Positions 8,376 to 17,591 of a DNA stretch of 64,000 bases are shown here, piece by piece. The number at the start of each line of letters is the position of its first letter. Within the stretch, counting starts at the first letter, position 1. The position numbers were made by a program, and so were the translations under genes. Source of the DNA: Veillonella sp. (GTDB lineage Bacteria > Bacillota > Negativicutes > Veillonellales > Veillonellaceae); the NCBI RefSeq assembly GCF_018364065.1, contig NZ_JAGZMO010000004.1:62001-126000 (forward strand), read 5' to 3'. Under the pieces are notes generated by a model. The model was not told where the DNA came from, ran no database searches, and saw only the letters and a list, made by a program, of their open reading frames with translations.

Positions 8376-10310
8376 TTGGGCCGATTTATGAAAAACGCGC
8401 TGTTGTACGTGCTGATCATTGTAGCCGCGGTTACAGTAATTAACTCGTTCTCCAGTTCGAATTCAACAAGATCAGAAATCAGCTATACTGGTTTTTTACA
8501 ACAAGTAAATACTGATAAGGTAGCTAAAGTTACCATTACAGATAACCATGCTATTGTAGGTGTGTTGAAAAATGGTACTGAGTTCAGTACATATGCACCG
8601 ACCGACCCTACATTAATGACCAATTTGCTTCAAAAGAATGTGGAAATTACTGCAAAACCACCTGAACAACCTTCCTGGTGGATGCAATTGTTAAGCTCCA
8701 TTTTACCGATCTTCTTATTGATCGGCGTGTGGTTCTTCATTATGCAGCAGACTCAGGGCAGCGGCGGCCGCGTTATGAACTTCGGCAAAAGCCGTGCTAA
8801 GATGCAAGGTGAAGGCAAAGTAAACGTAAGCTTTAAAGACGTTGCCGGTGCAGATGAAGCTAAACAGGAATTGGAAGAAGTAGTAGAATTCTTGCGCAAT
8901 CCTGCAAAATTCAATGCTATCGGTGCGAAGATTCCGAAAGGGGTATTACTCTTCGGCCCTCCGGGTACAGGTAAAACTTTATTGGCCCGTGCGGTTGCAG
9001 GGGAAGCGAAAGTTCCTTTCTTCAGCATCAGTGGTTCCGACTTCGTAGAAATGTTCGTCGGCGTTGGTGCGTCCCGTGTGCGTGACTTATTCGGTCAGGC
9101 TAAGAAAAATGCGCCTTGTATCATTTTCATCGACGAAATTGATGCGGTAGGTCGTCAACGTGGTGCCGGTCTCGGCGGCGGTCACGATGAACGTGAACAG
9201 ACATTGAACCAGTTACTCGTTGAAATGGATGGCTTCGGTGCTAACGAAGGCATTATTACGATTGCTGCAACTAACCGTCCTGACATTTTGGACCCTGCTT
9301 TATTGCGTCCGGGTCGTTTTGACCGTCAGGTAACCGTAGATAAACCGGATTTCCGCGGTCGTGAAGCAATCTTGAAAGTTCATGCGCGCAACAAACCGTT
9401 GGCGGATGACGTTAATTTACAGATTATTGCCAAGAAAACACCTGGTTTCACCGGTGCGGACTTGAGCAACTTATTAAACGAAGCTGCTTTATTGGCTGCT
9501 CGTCAAAACCGCAAGAAAGTATCTATGGCGGATTTGGAAGAAGCCAGCGAAAAGGTAAGCTACGGTCCGGAACGCCGCAGCCATGTAGTGAGCGACAAAG
9601 AACGCCGCTTGACTGCGTATCACGAATCGGGCCATGCCATCGTGGCACACTTATTGCCTGATGCAGATCCTGTACATAAGGTAACAATTATTCCGCGCGG
9701 TCGCGCCGGCGGTTATACAATGATGCTCCCTGTAGAAGAGCAGAACTATATGACTCGCAGTCAGTTGTTATCCCGTATTCGCGTTGCCTTGGGCGGCCGT
9801 TGTGCGGAAGCTCTGGTTCTTAAAGAAATCAGTAGCGGTGCATCCGGCGACTTGCAACAGGTTACGAATATTGTACGTCACATGATTACTCGTCTCGGTA
9901 TGAGTGATGAATTGGGACCATTGGTATTCGGCGAACATCAGGAACAGGTATTCTTGGGCCGCAGCCTTGGCCATGAACGCAACTATGGCGAAGCTGTAGC
10001 AGCTAAGATTGATGCGGAAATGCATAAAATTGTTTCTGAAGCTTACAACGACGTTATGCAGTTGTTGGCTGATAACGAACAGTTCCTTCACAATATGGCG
10101 AACGCTTTGTTGGAAGAAGAAACTATCGATCATGCTCAGATTGAAAACCTTTACAAATATGGCACTTTGACTGATCCTACTGAAGGTGAAGGCGAAGATG
10201 GTGCTAAAAGTGAAGTGAAAAGTGCATTGGAAGCTGCCGGAATCATTGTTCCGGACTCCATTCACGGAAATGAAGCAAAATCAGTTGATCCAGATACTGA
10301 TAAAAAATAA
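8376..10310 (+). CDS. ftsH: ATP-dependent zinc metalloprotease FtsH
   Basis: A membrane-anchored AAA+ protease that degrades membrane and short-lived regulatory proteins. Of 644 residues, two membrane helices (about 7-24 and 104-124) flank a small periplasmic domain. Walker A is GPPGTGKT (194-201), followed by FIDEID, the second region of homology (ATNRPDILDPALLRPGRFDR) and the zinc site HESGH (416-420). TTG is chosen as the start because AGGGG is seven bases upstream; the next ATG, at 8388, is too far from it. The coding sequence favours GGT, CGT and AAC-type codons, as in strongly expressed genes. The 119-base upstream gap is AT-rich with TATAAT at 8319 but no convincing -35. Confidence 0.97.
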   Translation: MGRFMKNALLYVLIIVAAVTVINSFSSSNSTRSEISYTGFLQQVNTDKVAKVTITDNHAIVGVLKNGTEFSTYAPTDPTLMTNLLQKNVEITAKPPEQPSWWMQLLSSILPIFLLIGVWFFIMQQTQGSGGRVMNFGKSRAKMQGEGKVNVSFKDVAGADEAKQELEEVVEFLRNPAKFNAIGAKIPKGVLLFGPPGTGKTLLARAVAGEAKVPFFSISGSDFVEMFVGVGASRVRDLFGQAKKNAPCIIFIDEIDAVGRQRGAGLGGGHDEREQTLNQLLVEMDGFGANEGIITIAATNRPDILDPALLRPGRFDRQVTVDKPDFRGREAILKVHARNKPLADDVNLQIIAKKTPGFTGADLSNLLNEAALLAARQNRKKVSMADLEEASEKVSYGPERRSHVVSDKERRLTAYHESGHAIVAHLLPDADPVHKVTIIPRGRAGGYTMMLPVEEQNYMTRSQLLSRIRVALGGRCAEALVLKEISSGASGDLQQVTNIVRHMITRLGMSDELGPLVFGEHQEQVFLGRSLGHERNYGEAVAAKIDAEMHKIVSEAYNDVMQLLADNEQFLHNMANALLEEETIDHAQIENLYKYGTLTDPTEGEGEDGAKSEVKSALEAAGIIVPDSIHGNEAKSVDPDTDKK

Positions 10311-10361
10311 TACTGATAGAAAAACGTCAGTATAAAGTCATCGGTATAGGCCGATTGGCAT

Positions 10362-10391
10362 AGAGCCGCCGGTAAGGCGGCTCTTTTTCTT
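10362..10391 (+). terminator. Rho-independent terminator after ftsH
   Basis: Stem AGAGCCGCC (10362-10370) pairs with GGCGGCTCT (10376-10384) around GGTAA, followed by TTTTCTT. It lies 20 bases before the birA start, so birA may be reached by read-through or a nearby promoter. Confidence 0.88.
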
Positions 10392-10411
10392 AAAAGGAGG
10401 CGGTAGTCCCG

Positions 10412-11395
10412 ATGCGAGATGCCATTTTAGAGTTGCTCAAAGAGCATAAAGGGGATTTTGTATCAGGCCAAATGATGTCTGATACATGTAATGTGTCGCG
10501 CACGGCTATATGGAAACATATTGAAGTGTTGCGCCGCTATGGATACAAAATTGAATCATTTACAAAGAAAGGATATCGGCTTGTCAGTGAGCCGGATCTG
10601 GTGAGCCCGCTGGAAGTGGAACCGTTTTTGAAAACGAAGACTTTCGGCCGTCGTTATGAATATGTAGACTCCTTGGCGTCAACCAATTCCAAAGGTCGTG
10701 AATTGGCGTTGGAAGGTGCGCCTGAAGGGACTTTGATAGTAGCGGAAGAACAGAATGCCGGACGGGGACGCATCAATCGCGGTTGGTACTCTCCTTACGG
10801 TAAAGGGCTGTGGTTCAGTTTAATCTTAAGACCGTCTTTCTTGCCGGTGGAAGCGTCGAAGTGCACGCTTATGGCCGCTGTAGCTCTGATTAAAGCATTT
10901 CGCAAGTTAGGACTGAATACGGCAGGTATAAAATGGCCGAACGATATTTTAGTGGGACAGCGCAAGCTGGTAGGGATTCTCACTGAAATGAGCGGCACCA
11001 TAGAAGAGATTTCTTATATCGTTATGGGCATCGGTATTAATATCAGCACTACGGCTGATGAAATGCCTGAGTATCTTCAGGGTGTGGCAACCTCGCTTGC
11101 CATTGAAGGCATCAAAGTGGATCGCCGCAAAGCCTTTGCAGTCATTTTAAAAAGCTTGGAAGAGCAATATGAAAAGGTGTTGAAGGAAGGTTTCGACAGC
11201 ACTTTGGAAGAGTGGAAAGAGTTCAGCATTACGCTGAATCAGGATGTGCTGGTTAAAGCACCGGGAGAAAGTTACAACGGCAGAGCTATCGATATTGATA
11301 GGGATGGAAATTTATTGGTAGAGCGGCCGAATGGTCAGGTTGAGAGAATTATGGCGGGCGACATTTCGATTCGTCCGGCTAAAATTGGAGGATAA
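10412..11395 (+). CDS. birA: Bifunctional biotin ligase / biotin operon repressor
   Basis: Activates biotin to biotinyl-AMP and attaches it to acceptor lysines; the N-terminal helix-turn-helix suggests it also represses biotin genes. 327 residues: winged helix (about 1-60, with MSDTCNVSRTAIWKHIEVLR), ligase domain with the biotin/AMP loop GRGR (117-120) and KWPNDILV, and a C-terminal SH3-like domain. The ATG is preceded by AAAGGAGG. The stop is one base before the coaX ATG, so birA, coaX and dusB form one unit. No biotin synthesis gene or BirA-type operator was noticed in this window. Confidence 0.96.
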   Translation: MRDAILELLKEHKGDFVSGQMMSDTCNVSRTAIWKHIEVLRRYGYKIESFTKKGYRLVSEPDLVSPLEVEPFLKTKTFGRRYEYVDSLASTNSKGRELALEGAPEGTLIVAEEQNAGRGRINRGWYSPYGKGLWFSLILRPSFLPVEASKCTLMAAVALIKAFRKLGLNTAGIKWPNDILVGQRKLVGILTEMSGTIEEISYIVMGIGINISTTADEMPEYLQGVATSLAIEGIKVDRRKAFAVILKSLEEQYEKVLKEGFDSTLEEWKEFSITLNQDVLVKAPGESYNGRAIDIDRDGNLLVERPNGQVERIMAGDISIRPAKIGG

Positions 11396-11396
11396 A

Positions 11397-12164
11397 ATGT
11401 TATTAGTTATTGATGTGGGAAACACCAATATCGTACTGGGCGTGTATGACGGACAGAATTTAGTTGGTCATTGGCGCATTTCAACGGATAAAGGACGTAC
11501 AACCGACGAATACGGCGTGTTGATTATGAACTTGTTCTTCCACGACTATAAGGTGGAGGCGAAGCATATTGACGCCATTATTATTTCATCCGTAGTGCCG
11601 CCGTTGATGCCTACATTGGAGCGCGTATGCTTGCGCTATTTCAATGTAAAACCGATTATTGTAGGGCCCGGCACTAAGACCGGCATGGCCATTAAATATG
11701 ATAATCCTCGCGAAGTAGGGGCGGACCGTATTGTAAATGCGGTGGCTGCTTATGATAAATATGGCGGACCGGCGATTATTATCGACTTCGGTACAGCCAC
11801 TACATACTGCGTTATTTTAGAAAACGGCGATTACATCGGCGGCGCTATTGCACCGGGGATTCAGATTTCCGCGGAAGCCTTGTTCCAGCGCGCTGCCAAA
11901 TTGCCGCGTATTGAAGTGAAAAATCCGGGCCAGGTAATTTGCCGTACAACGGTAAGCTCCATGCAGTCCGGTGTATTATTCGGTTATGTAGGTCAAGTGG
12001 AAGGTATTGTAAAACGAATGAAGGAAGAACTGCCTAAGGAAACCAAGGTTATCGCCACAGGCGGCCTGGCACCGTTAATCAGTTCTGAAACGTCTGTAAT
12101 CGACCATATTGAACCTATGTTGACCCTAGAAGGATTACGACTATTATATGAAAGAAACAAATAA
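11397..12164 (+). CDS. coaX: Type III pantothenate kinase
   Basis: Phosphorylates pantothenate, the first step of CoA synthesis. 255 residues of the ASKHA fold, with DVGNTNIVLGVYDG at the N-terminus, GADRIVNAVAAYDKY and the second phosphate motif IIDFGTATTYCV. The reading frame is open further upstream inside birA, but the ATG at 11397 gives the family's usual first residues and has GGAGGA upstream. dusB begins inside its last 17 bases. Confidence 0.96.
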   Translation: MLLVIDVGNTNIVLGVYDGQNLVGHWRISTDKGRTTDEYGVLIMNLFFHDYKVEAKHIDAIIISSVVPPLMPTLERVCLRYFNVKPIIVGPGTKTGMAIKYDNPREVGADRIVNAVAAYDKYGGPAIIIDFGTATTYCVILENGDYIGGAIAPGIQISAEALFQRAAKLPRIEVKNPGQVICRTTVSSMQSGVLFGYVGQVEGIVKRMKEELPKETKVIATGGLAPLISSETSVIDHIEPMLTLEGLRLLYERNK

Positions 12165-13143
12165 AATCTGGCATATAGGGAAGGTAGTTATAGAGGGACA
12201 GGCTATTTTAGCGCCTATGGCGGGCGTGAGCGATATTGCGTATCGTCTGCTGGCCAAGGAGCAGGGAGCCGCTTTGGTGTGCACGGAGATGGTGAGTGCC
12301 ATGGGCATTCAGTACAAGAACGAGCGCACGGCGGATATGCTCTTCATGGAGGCGGTGGAACATCCTGTATCCATGCAGATTTTCGGATCCAAGCCGGATG
12401 CCATGGCAAACGCGGCACGCGTAGTGGAGGAAGCCGGTGCGGATATTGTGGATATTAATATGGGCTGTCCCGTGAAGAAAGTTGTTTCTTCAGGGGACGG
12501 CTCCGCCTTAATGAAGACCCCTGACCTGGCCATGGAAGTGGCCAAGGCGGCCGTAGAGGCTGTTCAGGTGCCGGTAACGGTGAAGATGCGCCTCGGCTGG
12601 GACGACAATTCCATTAATGTACTGGACTTTGCGAAGCGCATGGAGTCTGTGGGCGTTGCGGCCATTGCAGTGCACGGGCGCACACGGGAGCAGATGTACA
12701 TGGGCAAGGCGGATTGGTCTTATATTAAAGCTGTTAAGGACAGTGTGTCCATTCCGGTAATCGGCAATGGAGACATTACGACGGCGGAAGATGCAAAGGC
12801 TATGATCGATGCCACCGGATGCGACGCGGTTATGATTGGCCGCGGAGCACAGGGCAATCCATGGATTTTCGGTGAAGTGAATCATTACCTGAGCACCGGC
12901 GAACTGCGCCCTCGTCCGTCAGCCATCGAACGGTTGCGTATGTTGAAACGTCACTTTGATCTGCTTTGCAAATATAAGGGAGCAGGCACAGGTGTGCGCG
13001 AAATTCGCACGCACGCCGGCTGGTACATTAAAGGCCTCCCTGAATCGGCCCGTTGGCGCAGCCGTATTAACGTGCTCCATACCGTCGGATCGTTCAGTGA
13101 GCTCTTGGATGAGTATGAGCAGGAATTGTTGCAGTACGAGTAG
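12148..13143 (+). CDS. dusB: tRNA-dihydrouridine synthase
   Basis: Reduces uridines in tRNA to dihydrouridine using FMN and NADPH. The 331-residue TIM barrel has LAPMAGVSDIAYR, DINMGCPVKKV with the catalytic Cys at 107, VKMRLGWDD, the HGRTREQMY motif and IGRGAQGNPW. The C-terminal helical domain is present. The start overlaps coaX by 17 bases. birA-coaX-dusB is a common order in Firmicutes. Confidence 0.96.
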   Translation: MKETNKIWHIGKVVIEGQAILAPMAGVSDIAYRLLAKEQGAALVCTEMVSAMGIQYKNERTADMLFMEAVEHPVSMQIFGSKPDAMANAARVVEEAGADIVDINMGCPVKKVVSSGDGSALMKTPDLAMEVAKAAVEAVQVPVTVKMRLGWDDNSINVLDFAKRMESVGVAAIAVHGRTREQMYMGKADWSYIKAVKDSVSIPVIGNGDITTAEDAKAMIDATGCDAVMIGRGAQGNPWIFGEVNHYLSTGELRPRPSAIERLRMLKRHFDLLCKYKGAGTGVREIRTHAGWYIKGLPESARWRSRINVLHTVGSFSELLDEYEQELLQYE

Positions 13144-13539
13144 GGTGTTGCAGTTACTGTGCAGTAAAATGTAACCTGAAGAGACCGGGGCATTTTTGAA
13201 GTGGCACAGGTAGTACAGGTTCTCTGTTTTTATGTAAGTAGTCGCGTAATGCATACGAGAAGTTGAATGAACGTGAAACTTGAAAAAACACGAAATGTGT
13301 AAACTTCGTATAAAATTACAATTTACGAACAAATTACAAAGTGAGTTTTCAAGAGAAAACGGGAGATTACGGCGTCGATAAAATGTAAAATCAGCACGAA
13401 CATGTGTGCACGGCGGTTCAAATATGATGAACTGATGAAATAAATGGCAAAAAATCGATTATAAAGCGTTTGATTGCTATTCATCGGACTTGAATAAAAT
13501 AGGAATGTCTGCACAGCAAAAATACCTGTGTTTTTGAAT

Positions 13540-13568
13540 TTGACATTATGAATTCTTATTGTTATAAT
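13540..13568 (+). promoter_or_regulatory. Consensus promoter for greA-lysS
   Basis: TTGACA (13540-13545), exactly 17 bases, then TATAAT (13563-13568). Both boxes are perfect. It predicts a long untranslated leader of about 240 bases before greA. Confidence 0.85.
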
Positions 13569-13733
13569 ACTGTAAACAATCAGAAGAGATACAGCTGAAT
13601 AATAAGACTTGGAAGGTGTCAGTTATTGGCACTTTTCTTTATAGGCAGTAAAAATAATAAGACAAATTTGGTTGTTTTTAGTTATTAACATTTCAAGGAA
13701 ATATAACTTGAAATACAATACTATGTTTGTAAA

Positions 13734-13787
13734 TCTAATTATTCGAAAAATGAATTCCAACACCATTTATTTATTTGAATAATTAGA
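13734..13787 (+). repeat. 14-bp inverted repeat in the greA leader
   Basis: TCTAATTATTCGAA (13734-13747) and TTTGAATAATTAGA (13774-13787) can pair along all 14 positions with one G-T pair, around a 26-base loop. It ends 13 bases before the AAAGGGG ribosome site of greA, so it could be an operator or a leader hairpin. Confidence 0.65.
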
Positions 13788-13818
13788 GTACAATATTAAT
13801 TAAAGGGGTTAAGTATTA

Positions 13819-14292
13819 ATGGCAGAAGTTAAAGAAACTTTATTGACCGAAGAAGGTCTGAAAAAGCTGGAGGAAGAATTAGCTTACTTCAAATCTGTAA
13901 GAAGGATTGAAGTGGCTGAACGCATCAAGATTGCGATTGAATACGGAGATATCAGTGAAAACTCCGAATACGATGATGCGAAAAACGAACAGGCCTTTAT
14001 TGAAGGTCATATTATTGAATTAGAGAATAAGATTAATACAGCAAAAATTATCGATAAAAATACCCGTAAAAATGTTGTTTCAGTTGGTAGCGAAGTCAAG
14101 TTACTAGACACGGAATTCGATGAAGAAGTGGATTACGTAATTGTTGGCTCTTCAGAAGCCGATCCATTTAATAACCGCATCTCTAACGAATCTCCATTGG
14201 GCAGCGCCATTATCGGCAAGAAAAAAGGTGCCAGTGTCGAAGTAAATACACCTGACGGGGTAGCGACTTATAAAATTTTAGCTATCAATTAA
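13819..14292 (+). CDS. greA: Transcription elongation factor GreA
   Basis: Rescues backtracked RNA polymerase by stimulating cleavage of the nascent RNA. The 157 residues have an N-terminal coiled coil with the tip GDISENSEYDDAK (acidic D and E residues that reach the active site) and a C-terminal FKBP-like domain (VGSEVKLLD ... SPLGSAIIGKKKG). AAAGGGG precedes the ATG. lysS follows after 35 bases; greA-lysS is a frequent pair in Firmicutes. Confidence 0.97.
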   Translation: MAEVKETLLTEEGLKKLEEELAYFKSVRRIEVAERIKIAIEYGDISENSEYDDAKNEQAFIEGHIIELENKINTAKIIDKNTRKNVVSVGSEVKLLDTEFDEEVDYVIVGSSEADPFNNRISNESPLGSAIIGKKKGASVEVNTPDGVATYKILAIN

Positions 14293-14327
14293 ACATAAAC
14301 GCTTGTATTATGTTAGGAGGAAACGTT

Positions 14328-15851
14328 ATGAGTGAAGAAAGAGTTTTAACAACACAAGAGCAAGAAAGAGAGTTAAACAGTCAGATGTTGGCCCGACGAG
14401 AAAAATTGGCTCAATACGAAGCTGATGGTATTTATCCATTTGGTCAACGCTTTGTAGTTCAGTACCATGCTGAAGACATCAAAAATGATTTCAAGAATTT
14501 TGACGGACAGCCTGTAACAATTGCCGGTCGTTTGATGACAATTCGTTCCCATGGTAAGACTGCATTCGCTAACCTTCGCGACCTTTCCGGCGATATCCAA
14601 GTATATTTCCGTGAAGATGAATTAGGTGCTGACGATTATAAACATGTTCAAATGTTGGATATGGGTGATATCGTAGGTATCGAAGGTCATGTATTCCGTA
14701 CCCACATGGGTGAAATTACTGTTAAGGTTAATAAGCTCACTCTTCTTTCTAAATCACTTCGTCCTCTACCTGAAAAATGGCATGGTTTAAAAGATACAGA
14801 ACTTCGTTACCGTCAACGTTACGTAGATCTTATCGTAAACCCTGAAGTACGTGAAACCTTCATAAAACGAGCTAAGATCGTTTCCAAAATGCGCGAATAT
14901 TTAACAAATAACCACTTCATGGAAGTTGAAACTCCAATGCTTCATGCTATTCCTGGTGGTGCCGCAGCTCGTCCATTCATTACGCATCACAATGCTCTTG
15001 ATATGGATATCTACCTTCGTATCTCCCCTGAATTACACTTAAAACGCCTTATCGTAGGTGGTTTGGAACGCGTATTCGAAATTAACCGTTCCTTCCGTAA
15101 TGAAGGTGTAGATAACCGTCATAACCCTGAATTCACTATGATGGAATCTTACCAGGCTTATGGTAACGTAAACGATGCTATCGAACTTACTGAAAATATC
15201 ATCGCTTACTGTGCTCAAGAAGTACTTGGTACTACTAAAGTTAACTACCAAGGCACTGAAATCGAATTCCGTCCACCATGGAATCGTATGACTCTTCAAG
15301 AAGGTATTAAAAAATACACAGGCGAAGATTTCGACGCTATCGATACTATCGAAGAAGCACGCGCTATTGCTGACCGCTTGAACATTGAATATCAACCTGC
15401 AGACGGCATCGGCAAAATTATCAACTACTGCTTCGAAGAATATGTAGAAAAGAACTTAATCGAACCAACTATCATCTATGGTCATCCTGTAGAAATTTCC
15501 CCATTGGCAAAACAGAACCGCGAAAAACCATTAACTACTGAACGTTTCGAAGCGTTCGTATATGGTCGTGAAATTGCCAACGGTTATTCCGAATTAAATG
15601 ACCCTATCGATCAGTTGCAACGTTTCGAAAACCAATTGAAAGAACGTGAAGCAGGCGACGATGAAGCACATCGTATGGACCATGACTTCGTAAACGCTCT
15701 TGAATATGGTTTACCACCAACAGCCGGTCTTGGTATCGGTATCGACCGCATGGTAATGTTCTTAACAGATACTCCATCCATCCGCGACGTATTGTTCTTC
15801 CCATTGATGAGACCTGAAGACGGCTCTGCAAGCAATAACGACGAAGAATAA
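14328..15851 (+). CDS. lysS: Lysyl-tRNA synthetase, class II
   Basis: Charges tRNA-Lys. 507 residues: an N-terminal OB-fold anticodon-binding domain (about 55-150), then a class II core with motif 2 (INRSFRNEG) and motif 3 (GLGIGIDRMVMFLT). The ATG at 14328 has AGGAGG upstream; the in-frame ATG at 14310 lies before that site. Codon choice differs from nearby genes: many CTT, CCA and CCT codons where the folate genes use TTG and CCG, which fits strong translational selection or a different history. The 3' end is duplicated several times downstream. Confidence 0.97.
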   Translation: MSEERVLTTQEQERELNSQMLARREKLAQYEADGIYPFGQRFVVQYHAEDIKNDFKNFDGQPVTIAGRLMTIRSHGKTAFANLRDLSGDIQVYFREDELGADDYKHVQMLDMGDIVGIEGHVFRTHMGEITVKVNKLTLLSKSLRPLPEKWHGLKDTELRYRQRYVDLIVNPEVRETFIKRAKIVSKMREYLTNNHFMEVETPMLHAIPGGAAARPFITHHNALDMDIYLRISPELHLKRLIVGGLERVFEINRSFRNEGVDNRHNPEFTMMESYQAYGNVNDAIELTENIIAYCAQEVLGTTKVNYQGTEIEFRPPWNRMTLQEGIKKYTGEDFDAIDTIEEARAIADRLNIEYQPADGIGKIINYCFEEYVEKNLIEPTIIYGHPVEISPLAKQNREKPLTTERFEAFVYGREIANGYSELNDPIDQLQRFENQLKEREAGDDEAHRMDHDFVNALEYGLPPTAGLGIGIDRMVMFLTDTPSIRDVLFFPLMRPEDGSASNNDEE

Positions 15852-15930
15852 TTAAGACTCACGGTGACGAGTTATTAAGTACTCAAAATAGTAATTAATG
15901 CTCAAGGTGAAGAATAATTAAGTACTCAAA
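15840..15930 (+). repeat. Degenerate tandem repeats spanning the lysS stop codon
   Basis: Four irregular units begin at about 15840, 15864, 15891 and 15907. Units 1 and 4 share GAAGAATAATTAAG(T)ACTCA nearly identically, and unit 1 contains the final codons and stop (TAA, 15849-15851) of lysS. The array sits between the stop codon and the terminator. Confidence 0.75.
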
Positions 15931-15940
15931 GTACTATATA

Positions 15941-15973
15941 AAGACTGAGGACCCCGGTCCTCAGTCTTTTTTT
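15941..15973 (+). terminator. Terminator of greA-lysS
   Basis: A 12-bp perfect stem, AAGACTGAGGAC (15941-15952) with GTCCTCAGTCTT (15957-15968), loop CCCG, then TTTTT. Confidence 0.95.
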
Positions 15974-16095
15974 GTACGCCCCCTATGGTAATCGTGGTAA
16001 AAATTTACTATATGTGGTATGATGAGGTGTAAATAAAAGTAGAATTTCCTAGATTTTATTATTTTCTAAGTAAGATTATGTAAGAGGTTATAATT

Positions 16096-17376
16096 ATGTT
16101 AGATTTACGATTTGTACGAGAAAATTTAGACTTGGTACAGCAAAATCTTGATAATCGCCACACCAGCGGTGATTTGAAGGAATTTGCCACTCTTTATGAT
16201 GCGCGTAAAGAGTTGATTCAGGAAGTAGAACAGCTAAAAGCAGAGCGCAATGCGGTAACAGCTGAAATCAGCGTGTTAAAACGCAACAAAGAAAATGCAG
16301 ATGATAAAATTGCGGAAATGAAAAAAGTAGGCGACAAAATCGCCGAATTGGATAATCAGGTGCGCGACACTGAAGCAAAATTGGAAGGTATCGCTTTGAT
16401 GCTCCCAAATATGTGTGACGCGTCTGTACCTGTTGGGGCTGACGAAAACGACAACCCTGAACAACGTCGCTGGGGGAAACCACGTGAATTCGATTTCCCT
16501 ATTCAAGCTCACTGGGACTTGGGCGAAAGCTTGGGGATCCTTGAATGGGAACGCGCCGCTAAGGAAAGTGGTGCGCGCTTCACAATTTATCGCGGCTTAG
16601 GTGCTCGCCTTGAACGTGCTCTCATCAACTTCATGCTCGATTTGCACTGTGATAAACAGGGCTACACTGAAATGATGACACCATACTTGGTAACTCGTCA
16701 GACTATGACCAACACCGGACAACTTCCAAAATTTGCGGAAGATATGTACAAGGTGGAAGGGGAAGACTACTACTTGATCCCTACAGCGGAAGTAACATTG
16801 ACGAACCTTCACAGCGGTGAAATTTTAAGTGCCGATGAACTTCCTAAATACTATACAGCGTTTACGGCTTGCTTCCGTGCCGAAGCCGGTTCCGCCGGTC
16901 GCGACACACGCGGTCTTATTCGCCAACATCAGTTCAACAAAGTTGAAATGGTTAAATTCGCAAACCCTGATACATCCTTCGATGAATTGGAAAAATTGAC
17001 TGACAATGCGGAAGAAGTATTGCGCTTGTTAGAACTTCCTCATCGTGTCATTACTTTATGTACCGGTGATATCGGATTCGGTTCCGCTAAAACTTACGAC
17101 GTAGAAGTATGGATGCCTGGTCAAGGCTGCTACCGTGAAATTTCGTCCTGCTCCAATATGACAGATTTCCAGGCACGCCGCGGTAACATTAAATTCCGTC
17201 GTGACGCGAAGAGCAAACCTGAATTCGTACATACATTGAACGGTTCCGGTTTGGCTGTAGGCCGTACAGTAGCCGCTATCCTCGAAAACAATCAGGAAGC
17301 TGACGGCTCCGTACGCATTCCTAAAGTATTACAACCTTACATGGGCGGCGTAGAAGTAATTACGCCTGTAAAATAG
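16096..17376 (+). CDS. serS: Seryl-tRNA synthetase
   Basis: Charges tRNA-Ser and tRNA-Sec. 426 residues: an N-terminal long antiparallel coiled coil (about 25-105) that binds the tRNA variable arm, then the class II core with motif 2 (LIRQHQFNKVEMVKF) and motif 3 (NGSGLAVGRTVAAILENN). The upstream gap after the lysS terminator is about 120 bases and shows no T-box motif; TATGAT at about 16017 could be a weak -10. A structured region follows the stop. Confidence 0.97.
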   Translation: MLDLRFVRENLDLVQQNLDNRHTSGDLKEFATLYDARKELIQEVEQLKAERNAVTAEISVLKRNKENADDKIAEMKKVGDKIAELDNQVRDTEAKLEGIALMLPNMCDASVPVGADENDNPEQRRWGKPREFDFPIQAHWDLGESLGILEWERAAKESGARFTIYRGLGARLERALINFMLDLHCDKQGYTEMMTPYLVTRQTMTNTGQLPKFAEDMYKVEGEDYYLIPTAEVTLTNLHSGEILSADELPKYYTAFTACFRAEAGSAGRDTRGLIRQHQFNKVEMVKFANPDTSFDELEKLTDNAEEVLRLLELPHRVITLCTGDIGFGSAKTYDVEVWMPGQGCYREISSCSNMTDFQARRGNIKFRRDAKSKPEFVHTLNGSGLAVGRTVAAILENNQEADGSVRIPKVLQPYMGGVEVITPVK

Positions 17377-17396
17377 GTTATTTTCACGAGGCACTA

Positions 17397-17544
17397 TTTC
17401 TGCAGACAGATGTAGAGGTCTAATCCGGTGTTCTGACATTTCGGTGTCGGGGCGGGAGAACCCTGGTGCATCTGACGCAGGAAGAGGCTGATGTGTTAAA
17501 ATATACATAGAGATTTAATCCGACTCCCTGCATTTGCGGGGAGT
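17397..17544 (+). ncRNA. Candidate structured RNA between serS and the transaldolase gene
   Basis: A compact stack of helices can be drawn. TTTCTGC (17397-17403) pairs with GCAGGAA (17477-17483). Inside it, CAGATGTA (17407-17414) pairs with TGCATCTG (17467-17474). Next, GTTCT (17430-17434) pairs with AGAAC (17457-17461), and GACA pairs with TGTC at the tip. A second hairpin, ACTCCCTGC with GCGGGGAGT around ATTT, lies at 17523-17544. No strong T-run follows. It does not match SRP RNA, 6S RNA, tmRNA, T-box or riboswitch motifs I know. It could be a leader of the tal-glpX unit or an independent small RNA. Confidence 0.5.
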
Positions 17545-17591
17545 ACGGTTTGAATAGTGTTAACAACGTTTAAAGGTTGAAAGGAGATTCT

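Larger units (their letters stand above)
13144..13818. other. 675-base gap between dusB and greA
   Basis: No protein gene is supported; the open frames here lack ribosome binding sites and recognisable sequence. There is no clear terminator after dusB. The part from 13230 to 13530 is AT-rich and featureless to my eye. A consensus promoter at 13540-13568 starts a leader of about 240 bases, with a small hairpin (GTGTC/GGCAC then TTTTC, around 13615-13640) and a 14-bp inverted repeat just before greA. Confidence 0.6.

Noticed and set aside
12919..13332. Minus-strand open frame of 137 codons across the dusB end and the gap
   Set aside because: Half of it is opposite dusB; the Cys/Phe/His-rich product has no family features and no ribosome site.
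17397..17544. SRP RNA, 6S RNA, tRNA-Ser or cobalamin/ydaO riboswitch in the serS-tal gap
   Set aside because: The conserved SRP tip, tRNA elements and riboswitch core motifs were looked for and not found, so it is reported only as an unassigned structured RNA.
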